Source of the DNA: Leptodontidium sp. MPI-SDFR-AT-0119
Taxonomy: Eukaryota; Ascomycota; Leotiomycetes; Helotiales; Leptodontidiaceae
Length of the DNA stretch: 64,000 nucleotides
NCBI GenBank assembly: GCA_020726505.1
Contig: JAHLEZ010000004.1
Location: forward strand, 992,001 to 1,056,000
Reading direction: 5' to 3'
Below, one piece after another: positions 11,938 to 23,242 of this stretch (the stretch's first letter is position 1; each line of letters starts with the position of its first letter). The translations under genes and the position numbers were made by a program. The notes beneath the pieces were generated by a model. That model did no database searches, was not told where the DNA came from, and worked only from the letters and a program-made list of their open reading frames with translations.

Positions 11938-12662
11938 GGTGTGCTGGGTCGAAAAGTACAAAGACTTCGAGAATGATCTTCAGTATGAGTTGTTACCACT
12001 TATGGCTAGATGTAGCTATGGGGTTCGGAAAATCCAGCCAGACGCGGTCGTCAAAAGTGCCTGCGTCATCGGTACCAGTCTGGTAGTAACACCAGCTAAA
12101 GATCAAAGCTCTGGATGTTGCACATTGAGAGAGCTAGGAGACTTGCTTCAGGTTTAAGCCGATGAATCACCTTACGGGCCTTCTTACAGGCGATTGGTTA
12201 TGAGCGATTGGTTATGGGCGAGCACATTCGATGCCTCTTCGCAGTCCATAATGGTTGCATCTCAATGTTCCCACAGGCTGCAGTACCAGGAGTCGCAAGC
12301 TGGGTGGTACGTAAAGTCAGAGGCGGGAAATACCCATCCGTGTTTGCTGCCAACACTTGCGAACTTCTAGGCTTGATCGCAAGAAAAGCAGGCTTCGTAT
12401 TCGACAAGGCAGCCGGCCGTTGAAGAGCATCGGGCAGTACAAAATAAGAACAAGCAAGGGAACCGACAGAGGAACGGGATGTTCTAGGCGATCGGGTACA
12501 CAGCGGTATGGTGTGACCAACAACATACTATGGAGACTACAATGAATGAAATAATTGCACTCCGAGTTTATAAGGTGTATGATTCCTAGAATGGTGGCCA
12601 TTACGGAGAAAAATCAATGTCACGACTCGAATCAAAAACACAACCAGAGAAAGATTGACAGC
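11938..12662. other. Intergenic gap, nothing recognised
   Basis: The open frame at 12208-12423 has no family resemblance and no splice partner. No other feature seen. Confidence 0.45.
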
Positions 12663-13144
12663 ATGCGAAGCCCCAGCACATTCGTCATTACTCTGCTGGG
12701 CTTTGCAGCAGTTGCTTCTACCAATCGGGAAGCAAATGAGTTATCTATTTCCAAAGCAACAAACACCAGCCAGACCTTCCATCTTCAGATGAAAGTCACC
12801 CATGGCAATATTCGTTAGTTGCCATATCTCTGCTTCTCAACTCAACAATAGTCTTACACTGTATAGTACAAACCTACCATGTTGGAGCGGCTCTCTCCGC
12901 CACGGTCTTCCGTAATTCCTCTGAAGATGCAGGTGCTACATTGGTACTCAACAACACTCAACTCCAAGTCGATGGTCTGAACTTCCCATTCTCTATGAAC
13001 ACATACGATATGATAGCTGGACATTCGCGCTGGTCTGAGGTGACGTTCGAGATAGGCGATGGCACCGAAGGGTTTGTCCATCAAGGCTCGAGTGGGATTG
13101 TGATGGATCGAAGCGGATTCGACGGCTGGCTTGTTTGCGAATGA
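12663..13144 (+). CDS. Small secreted protein, DUF7907-like
   Basis: A 142-aa product from exons 12663-12813 and 12867-13144, joined at a phase-1 intron. The N-terminus MRSPSTFVITLLGFAAVAST is a clear signal peptide. The mature part runs TFHLQMKVTHGN, YHVGAALSATVF and ends FDGWLVCE. This layout (a beta-rich domain with a late G-W-L-V-C motif) resembles the fungal secreted family DUF7907 of unknown function. There are very few cysteines, which argues against a typical Cys-rich effector. The start ATG at 12663 fits the signal peptide better than earlier in-frame codons. Confidence 0.72.
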
Positions 13145-13886
13145 AGCCTAGGTTTCAACATTCCTCAGCTCTTTGAAATGATCAGGGTCGATGATTCTGG
13201 GCCGGGATATGGACCATTTGATATTCCTTCAAGCTGTGCGAGAGTGTTGTTGATGCCTCACTACATTTAGAGGCTGGAATGGAATGGAACGAATTTGAGT
13301 TGAAAAGAGTTTCTGGAACGAGATCTTGAAAGAAATTAAACTGCTCACTTGAGCCAAAAGAGTGCATGTTGGAAAATGTCTCCACGTAAAACAGTGACAA
13401 CAATATCTGGTGACTACCATTGATCACTATGTGTCAAGCCCGAAGTACAGAGCAGTGGCACACTTGAGCATATTCAGCAGAGCCCCAGAAGCAGACAAGT
13501 CAAACATCCAGACAAATCACCGTCCAATCACCGTAGTAAGGGCCCAGTGTGTTTTCAGGTGCTCCATTGATGAACCCTACGCGCTCAGCATCGCAAGTTG
13601 CAATCCCATCCCGAGTCCATGTCAAGGACGTCAACCCGATGATTGCGCAAATTGTCCCTACCAGATTCACCCCCAAAGCACAATCCCATCCGAAGAAAGC
13701 AAGTATCCGTCCGTCCCATCCGATCCCATCGTACATCTCAGCCCGAATGTTTGCGCCATTTCACCATTCCACCCTTCCGAAAGCAAGAAAGTATTCCCAA
13801 CCCATCCCGTCGCGTCCTGTCGTCCATGTCGCGTCCAGCAGCTGTCCCGTCCCCTCTGCCAACACGTCGCGTCGATCAAATTCACC
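13145..13886. other. Intergenic gap with C-rich CCCATCC-type repeats
   Basis: The stretch at about 13660-13860 is rich in imperfect copies of CCCATCC and CCCGTCC, which keeps several frames open without coding signal. It lies between convergent genes, so it holds two 3' UTRs. Confidence 0.5.
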
Positions 13887-14187
13887 TCACTTCTTTGGCG
13901 TAGTCTTCGTACCGGCTGGCTTCTTTCCAAAGCGTGCCTCACGAGCAACGCGGGCTCGGGCTTGGGCAGCCTCCTTCTTCGCCTGCTATATTTGATATTA
14001 GCACTGCTCTATCACGAAGTGGCAGGGATTGAAACAAAGCCGGGGGTTATCTTTTCAAGACGCGTGTCAAGAAAAAGAGAACTTGCAAGCATTGAAAAAG
14101 CGAAATAATAGAAGAACTAACCTTCGACTTGGCTTTCTCGATGCGACCCTTCTGCATCGCGGTCTTCACCTTATCGGTGACAGCCAT
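13887..14187 (-). CDS. Small basic protein, 53 aa
   Basis: Two exons (14122-14187 and 13887-13982) encode a 53-aa, Lys/Arg/Ala-rich protein that begins MAVTDKVKTAMQKGRIEKAK and ends TKTTPKK. The intron has a GTTAGT donor and a TATAGCAG acceptor and joins in phase 0. The composition suggests a helical nucleic-acid- or ribosome-associated protein. I do not recognise the family. It is easily missed because each exon is under 100 bases. Confidence 0.7.
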
Positions 14188-15201
14188 TGCGTTGGATTTG
14201 GTTGAGTTTGAAGGGTTAAGGTTTGATTTATCGTTTGGAGATGGAGAGTGACCGTGTCGTGCGCGAGTTTGAAGAGTTTTGATGAATTTCAAGTGTTTTG
14301 ATGATTTTGTGTTTGATGGAAGAGATAGAGAGTTGTGTCGCGGTCGCAGATGCTCGATTTAGGACCCTGGATTTAGGCGAAGCTAGTTGACTAAGCCTCC
14401 AAAAGTAAACAACTTCCCCAGACCAGACCAAGACACGGACCGCCAGGTCCCGTGAGAACGACGGCGTAATTTGTTGTTGTCTCACGTTCTGACGAGATTG
14501 ATATTTAGCCATTCACTACTCCTCAAACAACAACTTGTGCGCAACATCATTACTCCGATCTACCTGCTGGTTGCCAAGCTGCCGGCAAACATATCCTAAG
14601 TGCCAAGAAGTAATCCGCCTTCCGGTTCTGCACCTGGTTTGGAATATCGACACCTTCAATTCAATTCACTTTGCAATTTGTTTGCCGGGGATAGACTCGG
14701 TGCTTACTTTATTCTGAGAATATGGAGCTGTTTCTACTAGATACTGCCAGCCGCGAACCTTCTTTGTGGAGATCAAACGTGAGGATAAGATGCATGATGG
14801 GTGGCAATCGTCTATGTACTCTAGTGCTTCTCAAGGCTAATCCAAAATCTAACAGATAAGTATTTACCACGTATCTCTTTGTTTTTCCAAAATCTAATTC
14901 TCAGAGGAATTTTACGTGAACCTTCGCAGCCTCGCAAGATGTTCAGTCACATAATGTTTCGTTGGTTTATCCATTAATTTGGCGTTATGCACTCCCGTGA
15001 GCTGTTTCACCAATCACAACAAATTTAATACCCTGTACAATCATGAACCCTAATATACCGGTCATCATAAGTTGGAAGTTGACATGATCAACAGATAACG
15101 CAATTGGCGGGGTACAAATTATATAAGGAAGGAGCACGGCTGCATTAGCAGAAACGTTCTCACAATATCTCCTTCCGAGGGCCTCTGCTGTTGTTTTCAT
15201 C
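14188..15201. other. Divergent intergenic region of 1 kb
   Basis: Shared upstream region of the 53-aa gene and the secreted choice-of-anchor-B gene. I see no gene. A TATA box for the right-hand gene is listed separately. Confidence 0.45.
15120..15126 (+). promoter_or_regulatory. TATA box upstream of choice-of-anchor-B gene
   Basis: TATATAA lies about 75 bases upstream of the ATG at 15202, a usual distance for a fungal core promoter with a short 5' UTR. Function is inferred only. Confidence 0.5.
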
Positions 15202-16769
15202 ATGTTGCTCTCAAAGAGAAGTATTGCAGTCGCCTTGTTTTGCATCTCGGTTCTAGGGAAAGAAATTCCCGTCGATGAACAGGGGTCGGCGGAGCTGTAT
15301 CTCTCCGGAAAAGTTCACGATGCCATCATGGCTGCAAAAATGGTAAGTTGTATTCCGTTCTCGTCTGAGGTTATACTGACATGATATTCAGAACGTGTGG
15401 AGAGAATCTTCGGAAGCAGGATTAATGGAGTCATCAGAGTACTCAGCCTTGTCCTACACAGCGTGCAAGAATGGGATCGCTGTGTCCATTCCTGGTGACG
15501 CAAGCAACACTTTCAGATGCAGAAACGTACTAATCGCCACTCCATGACCACGGTAGGCGTTGAATAGCTGACTACCCTCAGGTTGACCTCTACCACTTTC
15601 TCAGCCATGCCGAACTCAGCAGTACAGGAAGTGGCTCTTCATCTTGGGGATGGACATCAGACACTGGGCGGGAATTCGTTGCCATCGGCCAGGAAGATGG
15701 CACTGCTTTTGTGGAGATTACTTCCGCTGGAAAGATGATCTATCTAGGACGCCTTCCTCAGTACTCTGTCCCAATCATCTGGCGAGAGATTCGTGCATAC
15801 AAGAACTACATGGTGATCGGCAGTGAAGCAGAGCATCATGGTATTCAAATTTTCGACATGAAGAAACTCCTCACCATCAACCCCACGACTCCAAAAACTT
15901 TCGATGCTGTGAAAGATATTACGGATCACTTCAATGATCTTCCGACTGGACGGACACATAATGTCGTCGTCAATGAAGAACTTAATTACGCCGTTGCAGT
16001 TGGTGCTCAGCCACGCAACTCAACTTGTCTTGCAGGGCTGATCTTCATCGACCTGACCGATCCTTCTGACCCCACAACGCCTGGCTGTGCAACACAAGAC
16101 GGCTATGTCCATGATGCCCAATGCCTTGTATACCGCGGTCCAGACAAGAAATACCAAGGCCGAGATATTTGTTACGGATACAACGAGGACTCTCTGACTA
16201 TTTACGACGTCACATCCAAAGTCAACACTTTAGTAATCTCGAGGACTTCATATGAAAGTGCGTCATACACGCATCAAGGTTAGGTTCTCGATACCTTGAA
16301 CCAAGAATTTTTGCTCCTGGACGACGAACTCGATGAGCAGAAAGCTTCTGGCCCAGCAGTCGACGGCTTCCCCGTGACCTATATCTGGGACGTCAGATCT
16401 TTGGAAGCTCCCAAACAGACTGGATTCTACAAATCGAGCGTTCGGTCCATCGATCACAATCAGTACGTGTATGATGGATACAGTTACCAATCCAACTACG
16501 CTGCGGGTCTTCGAGTCTTGGATGTTTCGTCAATTCCATCCGACCCAACTGGAGCGAACGTCTGTGAGGCAGGCTTCTTTGACATCTATCCTGAGGACGA
16601 TATGCTACCTGGGGGTGGGAATACCACATTTGTGGGGGCTTGGTCGATGTACCCTTATTTCAAGTCTGGGTATATTTTCATCAATACGATTGAGAGGAGT
16701 GCGTTCGTAGTCAAGATGACTGGAAAGGACTGCGGTGAGAGGAAGACTGGGAGCTTGAGAAGGGTGTGA
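15202..16769 (+). pseudogene. Secreted choice-of-anchor-B (LVIVD-repeat-like) protein with one in-frame stop
   Basis: Exons 15202-15342, 15392-15526 and 15582-16769 join in phase into one 488-codon frame. The start MLLSKRSIAVALFCISVLGK is a signal peptide. The body carries beta-propeller-like repeats (DLYHFLSH, SSWGWTSDTGREFVAIGQEDG, FVEITSAGKMIYLGRLP) and the conserved HNVVVNEELNYAVAVG and GYVHDAQCLVYRGPD segments. A TAG at 16281-16283 interrupts the frame directly after SYTHQG, where the family has Trp (THQGW). The frame then continues for 162 codons with matching sequence (FLLLDDELDEQ). This is the only lesion found. A read-through or a recent nonsense allele is therefore possible. Confidence 0.83.
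16281..16283 (+). other. In-frame TAG at a conserved Trp position
   Basis: CATCAAGGT is followed by TAG and then GTTCTCGAT. The reading frame is the same on both sides and no intron of workable length covers it. Confidence 0.9.
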
Positions 16770-17106
16770 GTAGATCTGCTTGATCAATTTTCGTGGCTAT
16801 GTGAGCCTAGTGGGCATATATCATAGGAGACAAGCTAGGAAAGAGTCCATTAATTACATTGCGCTAATGCATGCTTTGATGCAGCGATTCGGTGAGTTTA
16901 GCGAGAAGGTATGTATTCGTATTTGGTTGAAGATGTTCGCCTCTATCGATTACGGCCACTAAAAACACAAATTACCATTCAATAACCCCCCCCCCCCCCC
17001 CCCGAAATCTTCCGTAATTAAGATATCTCATTATCACATATATGTTATTTGTCATAAATCTTATTTCGTCAAACCAAAAGCCCCCGCTATTAACGCACTC
17101 CAGTGG
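16770..17106. other. Gap between convergent genes, with C19 tract
   Basis: 3' UTR space of two convergent genes. A run of 19 C lies at 16985-17003. Nothing else seen. Confidence 0.6.
16985..17003. repeat. Poly(C) tract, 19 bases
   Basis: Uninterrupted run of 19 C between two convergent genes. Length may be unreliable in any assembly. Confidence 0.9.
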
Positions 17107-18872
17107 CTAGGTACAAAGGCCATATGAGCTCTGACACCCAGTCCCACAGTACGCAGTTGTACTTCCACTACAATCCTTCTATATTAGATTCATTCAATAT
17201 CCAGAGAATGTAAACTTACCAATATCCAGAGCCAGAACAGCATTGTTTAGCTCCATATCCAAGACAGGTGGCCTTGAATTGTGCTCCGCAAATGCCATTC
17301 GTAGTTACAGTTGTTGCGGTATTTGGCGCGGAGCATGTCCCGAATGAGGCGTTACAGCCTGTACCGCAGTAACTTGGGCTCGAACCACTGCAAGATCTGT
17401 CATTTTTGCGCTTCTTGGTTGCTGTGCTTGGAAAAGATTGGATGTGAGGTTCAACAGAGAGTTGGCAGTGACTTACCAGTACCCGAAGTAGGAGCAGCAG
17501 TTGCCGAATTTTGATCCCTGACATGTTCTGCCTGTGGTTCCACCACATGTTTGGTCTGTGGATATGATGAGGGTTGATGACGGTGAGGATGATGAGCTTG
17601 TTGGGGTAAGGCTTCTTGAAGTTGAGGTCGTAGTGGACAGGCTCATCGAGGAAGATGCTAACGAGCTTACAGTTGGTGTGATAGTTGATGAAGAGACAGA
17701 CGAGCTGAGTGCGACTGAGCTTGAAGTTGAACTACCAGAGGCTGAGGAACTCGACGATGCTCCACCGGCAAGCCGATACCAATTCGCCGGTGGGTCGTTC
17801 AAACACTCCCCTATCGTTACGGGGGTATATCCACGAGCCAGAAGTGTATCAATCATGCAAGCCGTCAAGTTCGTAACGGTCTGATAACTTTATCATAAAC
17901 ACAGTGGTCAGCTTGCTTCCACTGCAAATAGGATAGGAACTTACTGTATATCATGTGCAAGTGGGATATATGAGTCCTGTGATGGAATGGTTGACACTAG
18001 GTTTGAGTACCTATCTTTGCTGATCTGAATCATGCCGGGACTGTCGTTCAGATAATCCTTCGTGTCAATATTCATATCGATTATATGATACCCTAGAGCG
18101 TCTAGCCGTGGAATGATTCCCGAAGCCACATCACACAACAGGTAGGGACATCTGAAGTATGTTGGAAACCAACCGAAAAGATTTCGAAATGCTATCTCAT
18201 TATACACAATCTCAGACTGCTGGACGGCACTGCTGACCATCATTAGATCCTGGTGCGTCCATGTATGACTCGCTATGTGGTGACCTTCCGAGTACATTCG
18301 TCGCATCACTGTCGGCACGGGAGTGTTGGATCATCCATTCGTCCCTTGCCTAGGTTGTTGCCGGCCACGAAGAAAGTGGCCTTCACATTGTATGAGGCTA
18401 GGATGTCCAGGAGCATGTCGGTGTAAACCCACGGGCCGTCGTCGAAGGTCAAGGCAATTTTTCCTGGGTCGACACATTTGTTGATGATTGTGCCTGCTAC
18501 CACTCGTTAGGTATTAGTAACCAGGACCGTCACGAAATGAGCTCGATAGAAGGGGGGTTACAGACCATACGGCACCTTTCCAATCTTCGGACGGGGAACA
18601 TCAACAGTGCTCTCGCCTGGTGGAGGAAAACTAAACCATTCAATTAAGTCCTTATCCGTCAACGAAGAAAGAGAAGCTCACTATGTGTCGCAAGAATCGG
18701 AGTACATGAGCTGACATTGAGGACCTTTGCAATAATCCGTTGTCTGGCCGCACCAGCCTGACTCCGAACAGCACCATCCAGGATCACAGACGCCTACTAC
18801 AGGGCCGCAGTCGCCAGCAGCGGCAAAGTCACTGCTGACAACGACTAACATAGGGAATGCTAGGAGCTGCAT
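17107..18872 (-). pseudogene. Chitin deacetylase with CBM18 chitin-binding domains, one frameshift
   Basis: Polysaccharide deacetylase that would convert wall chitin to chitosan. Six exons (18682-18872, 18566-18630, 17945-18493, 17477-17887, 17220-17387, 17107-17167) give about 481 aa if one missing base is allowed. Signal peptide at the start, then a CBM18 domain (GVCDPGWCCSESGWCG). The NodB domain follows, with TFDDGPW (motif 1) and SHTWTHQD (metal histidines of motif 2). A Ser/Thr-rich linker comes next, and then two more CBM18 domains (CCSYFGYCGSSPSYCG and CCSGSGYCGSTTAYCG). In exon 3, near 18316-18336, the frame shifts by one base between GRMDDP and [15 protein letters not shown], with no room for an intron. 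The length arithmetic of the other exons confirms exactly one lost base. It is either a pseudogene or a sequence error. Confidence 0.87.
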
Positions 18873-20136
18873 AGTCTGATTTTCTTGAAAAGATCAAGTA
18901 AGTAATCTCCGATTTCTGTGATTCCTTCAAGTTGTGCGGCATGCAAGATTTGGGAAATATTTTGCTTGTTCAATGGAGGTGAGATAAAGTAGGGGCAAAA
19001 GCCAAATTGTAACAGTCTGCAAGGAGTGATCTCCGGTCTTGCTTCACCAACTGGGAAACATTGTCTCAAACTCCCAACTTACTGTGTGCTGTCCAACTTC
19101 TGCCGTTCCAAAACTTTGTGGAGCTGAATGCGGCTGGGAAGCTTAGTTCGTCGTTAATGGATTAGCATGATTGAAGAGACAAAAGTGTATTCTTGGATTT
19201 TCAATGTGGAACGATGTGGCAATTGTATGTCACTGTGGCGTTTCCACTTTCTTTTTCGCTTGGCTGTGGTACTTGACTTGCTGACAGGACTCGAGAGCAA
19301 CGTGCCGCTATGCAGTCGATGCGAACCCCAGCCCAGGAACGGATTTTCTCCGACGCTGGGGTAAAAAAAAAAAGACTCCGGTGTTTTTCATTCGCTTGTG
19401 GCTCTAGAACCTGCATTTCCGGCTTGCCTCCACCAATGCGGCAGTGTGGAGTTACTGTAAACGTCACTGAGAGCTTTGTATTTGAAGATCGTTTATTATG
19501 GACGATGGGCGGGTAGTATGCATGTCCCAAAAATTTTAGTGTACAAATTCTGATAATATCGCTTGAAGCAACAAAGGTAAACATCGGGTGATTCTGAGGT
19601 AAATCAAATCCAAGCAAAGCCATCTGACTAAAAGCAAAGACGTAACTAATCACCAATTGGTCACAAACATCAAGAGCCGAACTATTGATTCTCAGCCCCA
19701 AGTTTATCTAGATGCAGTTGTGAGTTGTAATGTTGATATCTGGAATTCTTGAACGCGGATGATGGCTTCCCCAACAAGGAAGAGATTTTCATCAAACCTT
19801 GAATCTGACGACCAATTGAATTTATGTGACCTCAGATCAGCTGCTGATCCTATCCCGGGTCTTACCTTGTTCCATCTAGGGCTAGACACATGGATACGAC
19901 TGAAACCTCGGGCTCGGAGCCAACAACAGGAATCAGGGCCAGAGCATGATCTGGACAGACAGTGGGTACAGCAAAAGACATGGGGTTTAACAAAACCAAA
20001 GTACTCTATTTGGCGTTGTTCAGCAGTGCGATCCTGATCTTCGCCGTTCAATTATCCGAATACATTCTCAACTCTGCTTTGAGACTGATCATCCAGAGTC
20101 CCGCGCACAACAAAATCTTCGCCTAGACAAACCAAA
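18873..20136. other. Divergent intergenic region of 1.26 kb
   Basis: Upstream region shared by the chitin deacetylase and the UDP-sugar dehydrogenase. The open frames on either strand show no family signal. Confidence 0.45.
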
Positions 20137-21679
20137 ATGAGTCTCTCATCTGGTTCCAGTGATGATGGCCTCATATCCATGTCGGTCTACGATTCTAGTG
20201 AGCATAGCATAAGCTCTTCGACAATGGCTTCATCTACCAATACCGTGTTGGACGACATTTCTGTTATATCATCAGATGAAGAGACGACAACATGGCCACC
20301 TCTCGAATACAATTTCTCTCTCTCGAAAGGCAACCTCGCAAGATCTGAAAGGGACCTTATCAAATCTTGCGACATCACAACTTCAACAACAGAAATCAAT
20401 TTTGACAATATTCCTATTGTAGCTGTCATCGGGACTGGATATGTTGGATATAATCTTGTCACTGCATTTGGAAAACACTACAAAGTCCTTGCATACGATG
20501 TGTCTATCAAACGGATCAAAGAGCTATCCCAGGAGTTTAAGTACCACCCCCTCATCACCTGCACGGCAAATCCGAGAGATCTATCCAGAGCAACACACTT
20601 CTTGATTGCTGTACCAACGACACTGTTGGCGAACAACAAGATCGACACCTCTTGTATCGAGAGCGCTCTCGACATAATTGATCGCTATGCCCGTCGAGGC
20701 GCCACTGTCGTGGTTGAGAGCTCAGTGGCTGTTGGTATGACACGCGAATTACTTGAACCCCTCATGCGTTCTCGAGGTCTGAAAGCAGGAATGTCTCCAG
20801 AGGTATGGTGGAGGCGGAAAACTTGTTTGCAATATATCGAAACTGACTATAAAGCAGCGTGTTGATCCGGGCAGAAGCTCACCTACTCTCCAAGAAATCC
20901 CGAAACTAGTCTCTGGGTTGGACAACATCACTGCTGGGTCACTAGCCAGTATCTCCAACCTCTATTCTAAGGTCTTCTCCAACCTCGTGGCCGTCTCCAG
21001 TCCAGAAGTTGCTGAAATGACAAAGCTCTACGAAAACTGTCAGCGCATGGTCTGCATTGCATATGCCAACGAGATGGCCGACGCATGCACCGAATTTGGT
21101 ATTTCGCCTTTCGAAGTCTGCTCTGCGGCCTCAACCAAACCATTCGGATACCAACCAATGACTCCAAGCCTTGGTGTTGGAGGTCATTGCATTCCGGTCA
21201 ATCCTTTCTACCTCTTCTCTAGTTCTCGTCGTGGCGACACATTTCCTTTGCTGCGGTCAGCAACCGAGACCATGATTGCTCGACCTGCTGCAATTGGAGA
21301 TCGTATAATGAGCTCCCTATTCACATCAGTGGAGTGGCAATCCCGACTGTCCGTAGGAAAGCAACCGCGAACACTGGTCTGCGGTATAGGATTCAAGCCT
21401 GGTCAATCCGTTCTCAGCAACAGCCCCGGTCACGCACTCCTGAATCACTTGAGTGATGCTTGGAAAATGAACGCCGATTTTGTGGATCCGCTTGTCAAGC
21501 AAGAACAGGTCCCTTCATTCAAAAAGATGAATGACTTCGTTGAGTGGAACGTAGATAATATTCAAAAATACGATGTGATTATTGTGGCAATCAGGCAATC
21601 AGGGTTGGACTTCTCAGTCTTGGATACTCTGCAAAAGACTACAGATGTGAGCACGAGAGTGCACTGGTGTTGCTCTTGA
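20137..21679 (+). CDS. UDP-glucose/UDP-ManNAc dehydrogenase family protein
   Basis: NAD-dependent UDP-sugar 6-dehydrogenase, which oxidises a UDP-hexose to the uronic acid in two steps. Exons 20137-20802 and 20858-21679 join in phase 0 (495 aa). A Ser-rich N-terminal extension of about 90 residues precedes the Rossmann motif GTGYVG at residues 99-104. The central domain reads LYENCQRMVCIAYANEMA. The catalytic Cys is residue 333 in GVGGHCIPVNPFYL. The C-terminal UDP-binding domain includes CGIGFKPGQSVLSNSPGHAL. The sequence is closer to the WecC/UDP-ManNAc dehydrogenase style than to animal UGDH, so the UDP-sugar is not certain. A processive GT2 synthase lies 1.4 kb downstream on the same strand. 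Confidence 0.9.
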
Positions 21680-23242
21680 CTTTATAGAAGGGGAGATTGG
21701 GGAAGTTCTTTGGGCTGTTGTTTCTCCAGACGGTCATCACTATGTACCTAGATATTTGAGACGATGTTTGTCATACACGAAGAATGGGAGGCGGTGCTCG
21801 CCTAATCCCTTCACTATTTTGACGAACGTCACTCAACGAATCGAGGCGAAACCCACTTTGGGCCACAATAGATGCACAAGTTCAAATCACTATCTATTCT
21901 CTTAAAGGGATTGCTCGAGGGGCATTGGTCTGTCAGAACGGGCCTGAACAGAACCAATACGCCTCCTCCAAGTCAGACGGTAAATATTAGAAGGTGGCAA
22001 AACATCCTTCACAGAGGACCTTTAGTGACCTGGATGAATCGAGCCAATTGGCAGTATAATATGCTTGCCGTGGAGAATGACTTGCCCAATGCTATTTTTA
22101 CCAATTGTGAAAGGGGAGAAAGCAACAATCCAAGATTTGAGCGGCTCGATCATTACGATGAAATTCGAACTGTGAGACATCGCCTCCACGGTGTGGCCAC
22201 TTGTGCAGATCGCCAACAATAATAACAGGCATGCCCTGAGCAAGTCTAGCCCCTCCAGGCTTCACGGGATAAAACGACCTATCCCCAGCCCGGCGAACCC
22301 GTGGTATAGGCCGTGATTCTCTCCTGCAGCCTTTTCTTTTGGTTTTCCGGCGCCTCAACTAGGCCTTCTCAGGGGTACGATCACATCAATAATCTCAAGA
22401 GGTGGATTAGGCGCTGGCATGGTACGCTTCAATAAGTTAGAGGAAGTTCTCTTCGGGGAATCCTTGACAACTGGCCGACGGACTAGCATCGAGAGATCGA
22501 CCGCCCCCGCCTTCTACTGTTGCCTCTGTCTGCTGTTTAGCATCAACGTTTATCTTCTTTCAAGATGTCTCAAGCCATTATTGTTTTCATGCATCGCTTT
22601 AGTTTTCTTGACACATCGCTTGGCCAGCAGAACTGGAAGGTCCTTCACGATGAACAAACTGAGCTCTAGGCGGCCTGGGCACGTAAAAGAAGATGCTTTA
22701 GGACTACTTCCAAATATTGACCTTTACTTTTTTTATTCAGCTGGCGATTCAAGACTCCCAGGACCTCGTGTATCCATTGTCCCGTGTGACTGCGGTCAGC
22801 CGCTTTTAAGCTCATTTTTCTGCCGTTTGATAGTGTAAGTACTAGTACTTCCTTTAGTTGCTGCAACACTTGAAGAGATTTCAATTTTGTTCATTATTTG
22901 TACTTTCGTCTTGCTTCAGCTTACAGGATCGTCATATTTTGCTGAGTCTCTTTTGAAATTCTGCCTCCAGTTCCTATACAAATTTCCCCGAATCATTTTT
23001 GTTTGCCTAAGATAGGCAGCTTTTCTCCAGTTCTAGGAACACAAAGTACGATAATTCGACATTAAATCGAACTAGATCAATTCCTTCTCTATAAGGATGT
23101 CGTCGGTTGGCGCCGTTCCGAGTGTGGATGCTGATGCTATTGAACCGTTCCCCATCCATCAGCCACAACCTCAAGACCATCAGGATCACAGCAGGATACA
23201 TGGAACTGCGACCGTGAGTAGTCAACTTTTCAGATCCGCAAA
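21680..23242. other. Spacer between the dehydrogenase and the GT2 synthase
   Basis: It includes an open frame at 22419-22838 with one hydrophobic stretch, but no family signal or splice support, so it is not called a gene. A coding-like stretch from an ATG at 23097 to about 23213 could be an upstream exon of the GT2 gene. Confidence 0.45.

Noticed and set aside
13410..14108. Overlapping long frames on the plus strand
   Set aside because: Kept open by CCCATCC-type repeats and overlapping the minus-strand 53-aa gene; shadow frames.
19201..19701. Open minus-strand frame of 166 codons
   Set aside because: No family resemblance, no splice partner, lies in a divergent promoter region; probably chance.
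22419..22838. Plus-strand frame of 139 codons with a hydrophobic segment
   Set aside because: Irregular composition and no conserved motif; it lies between two clear genes with no splice support.
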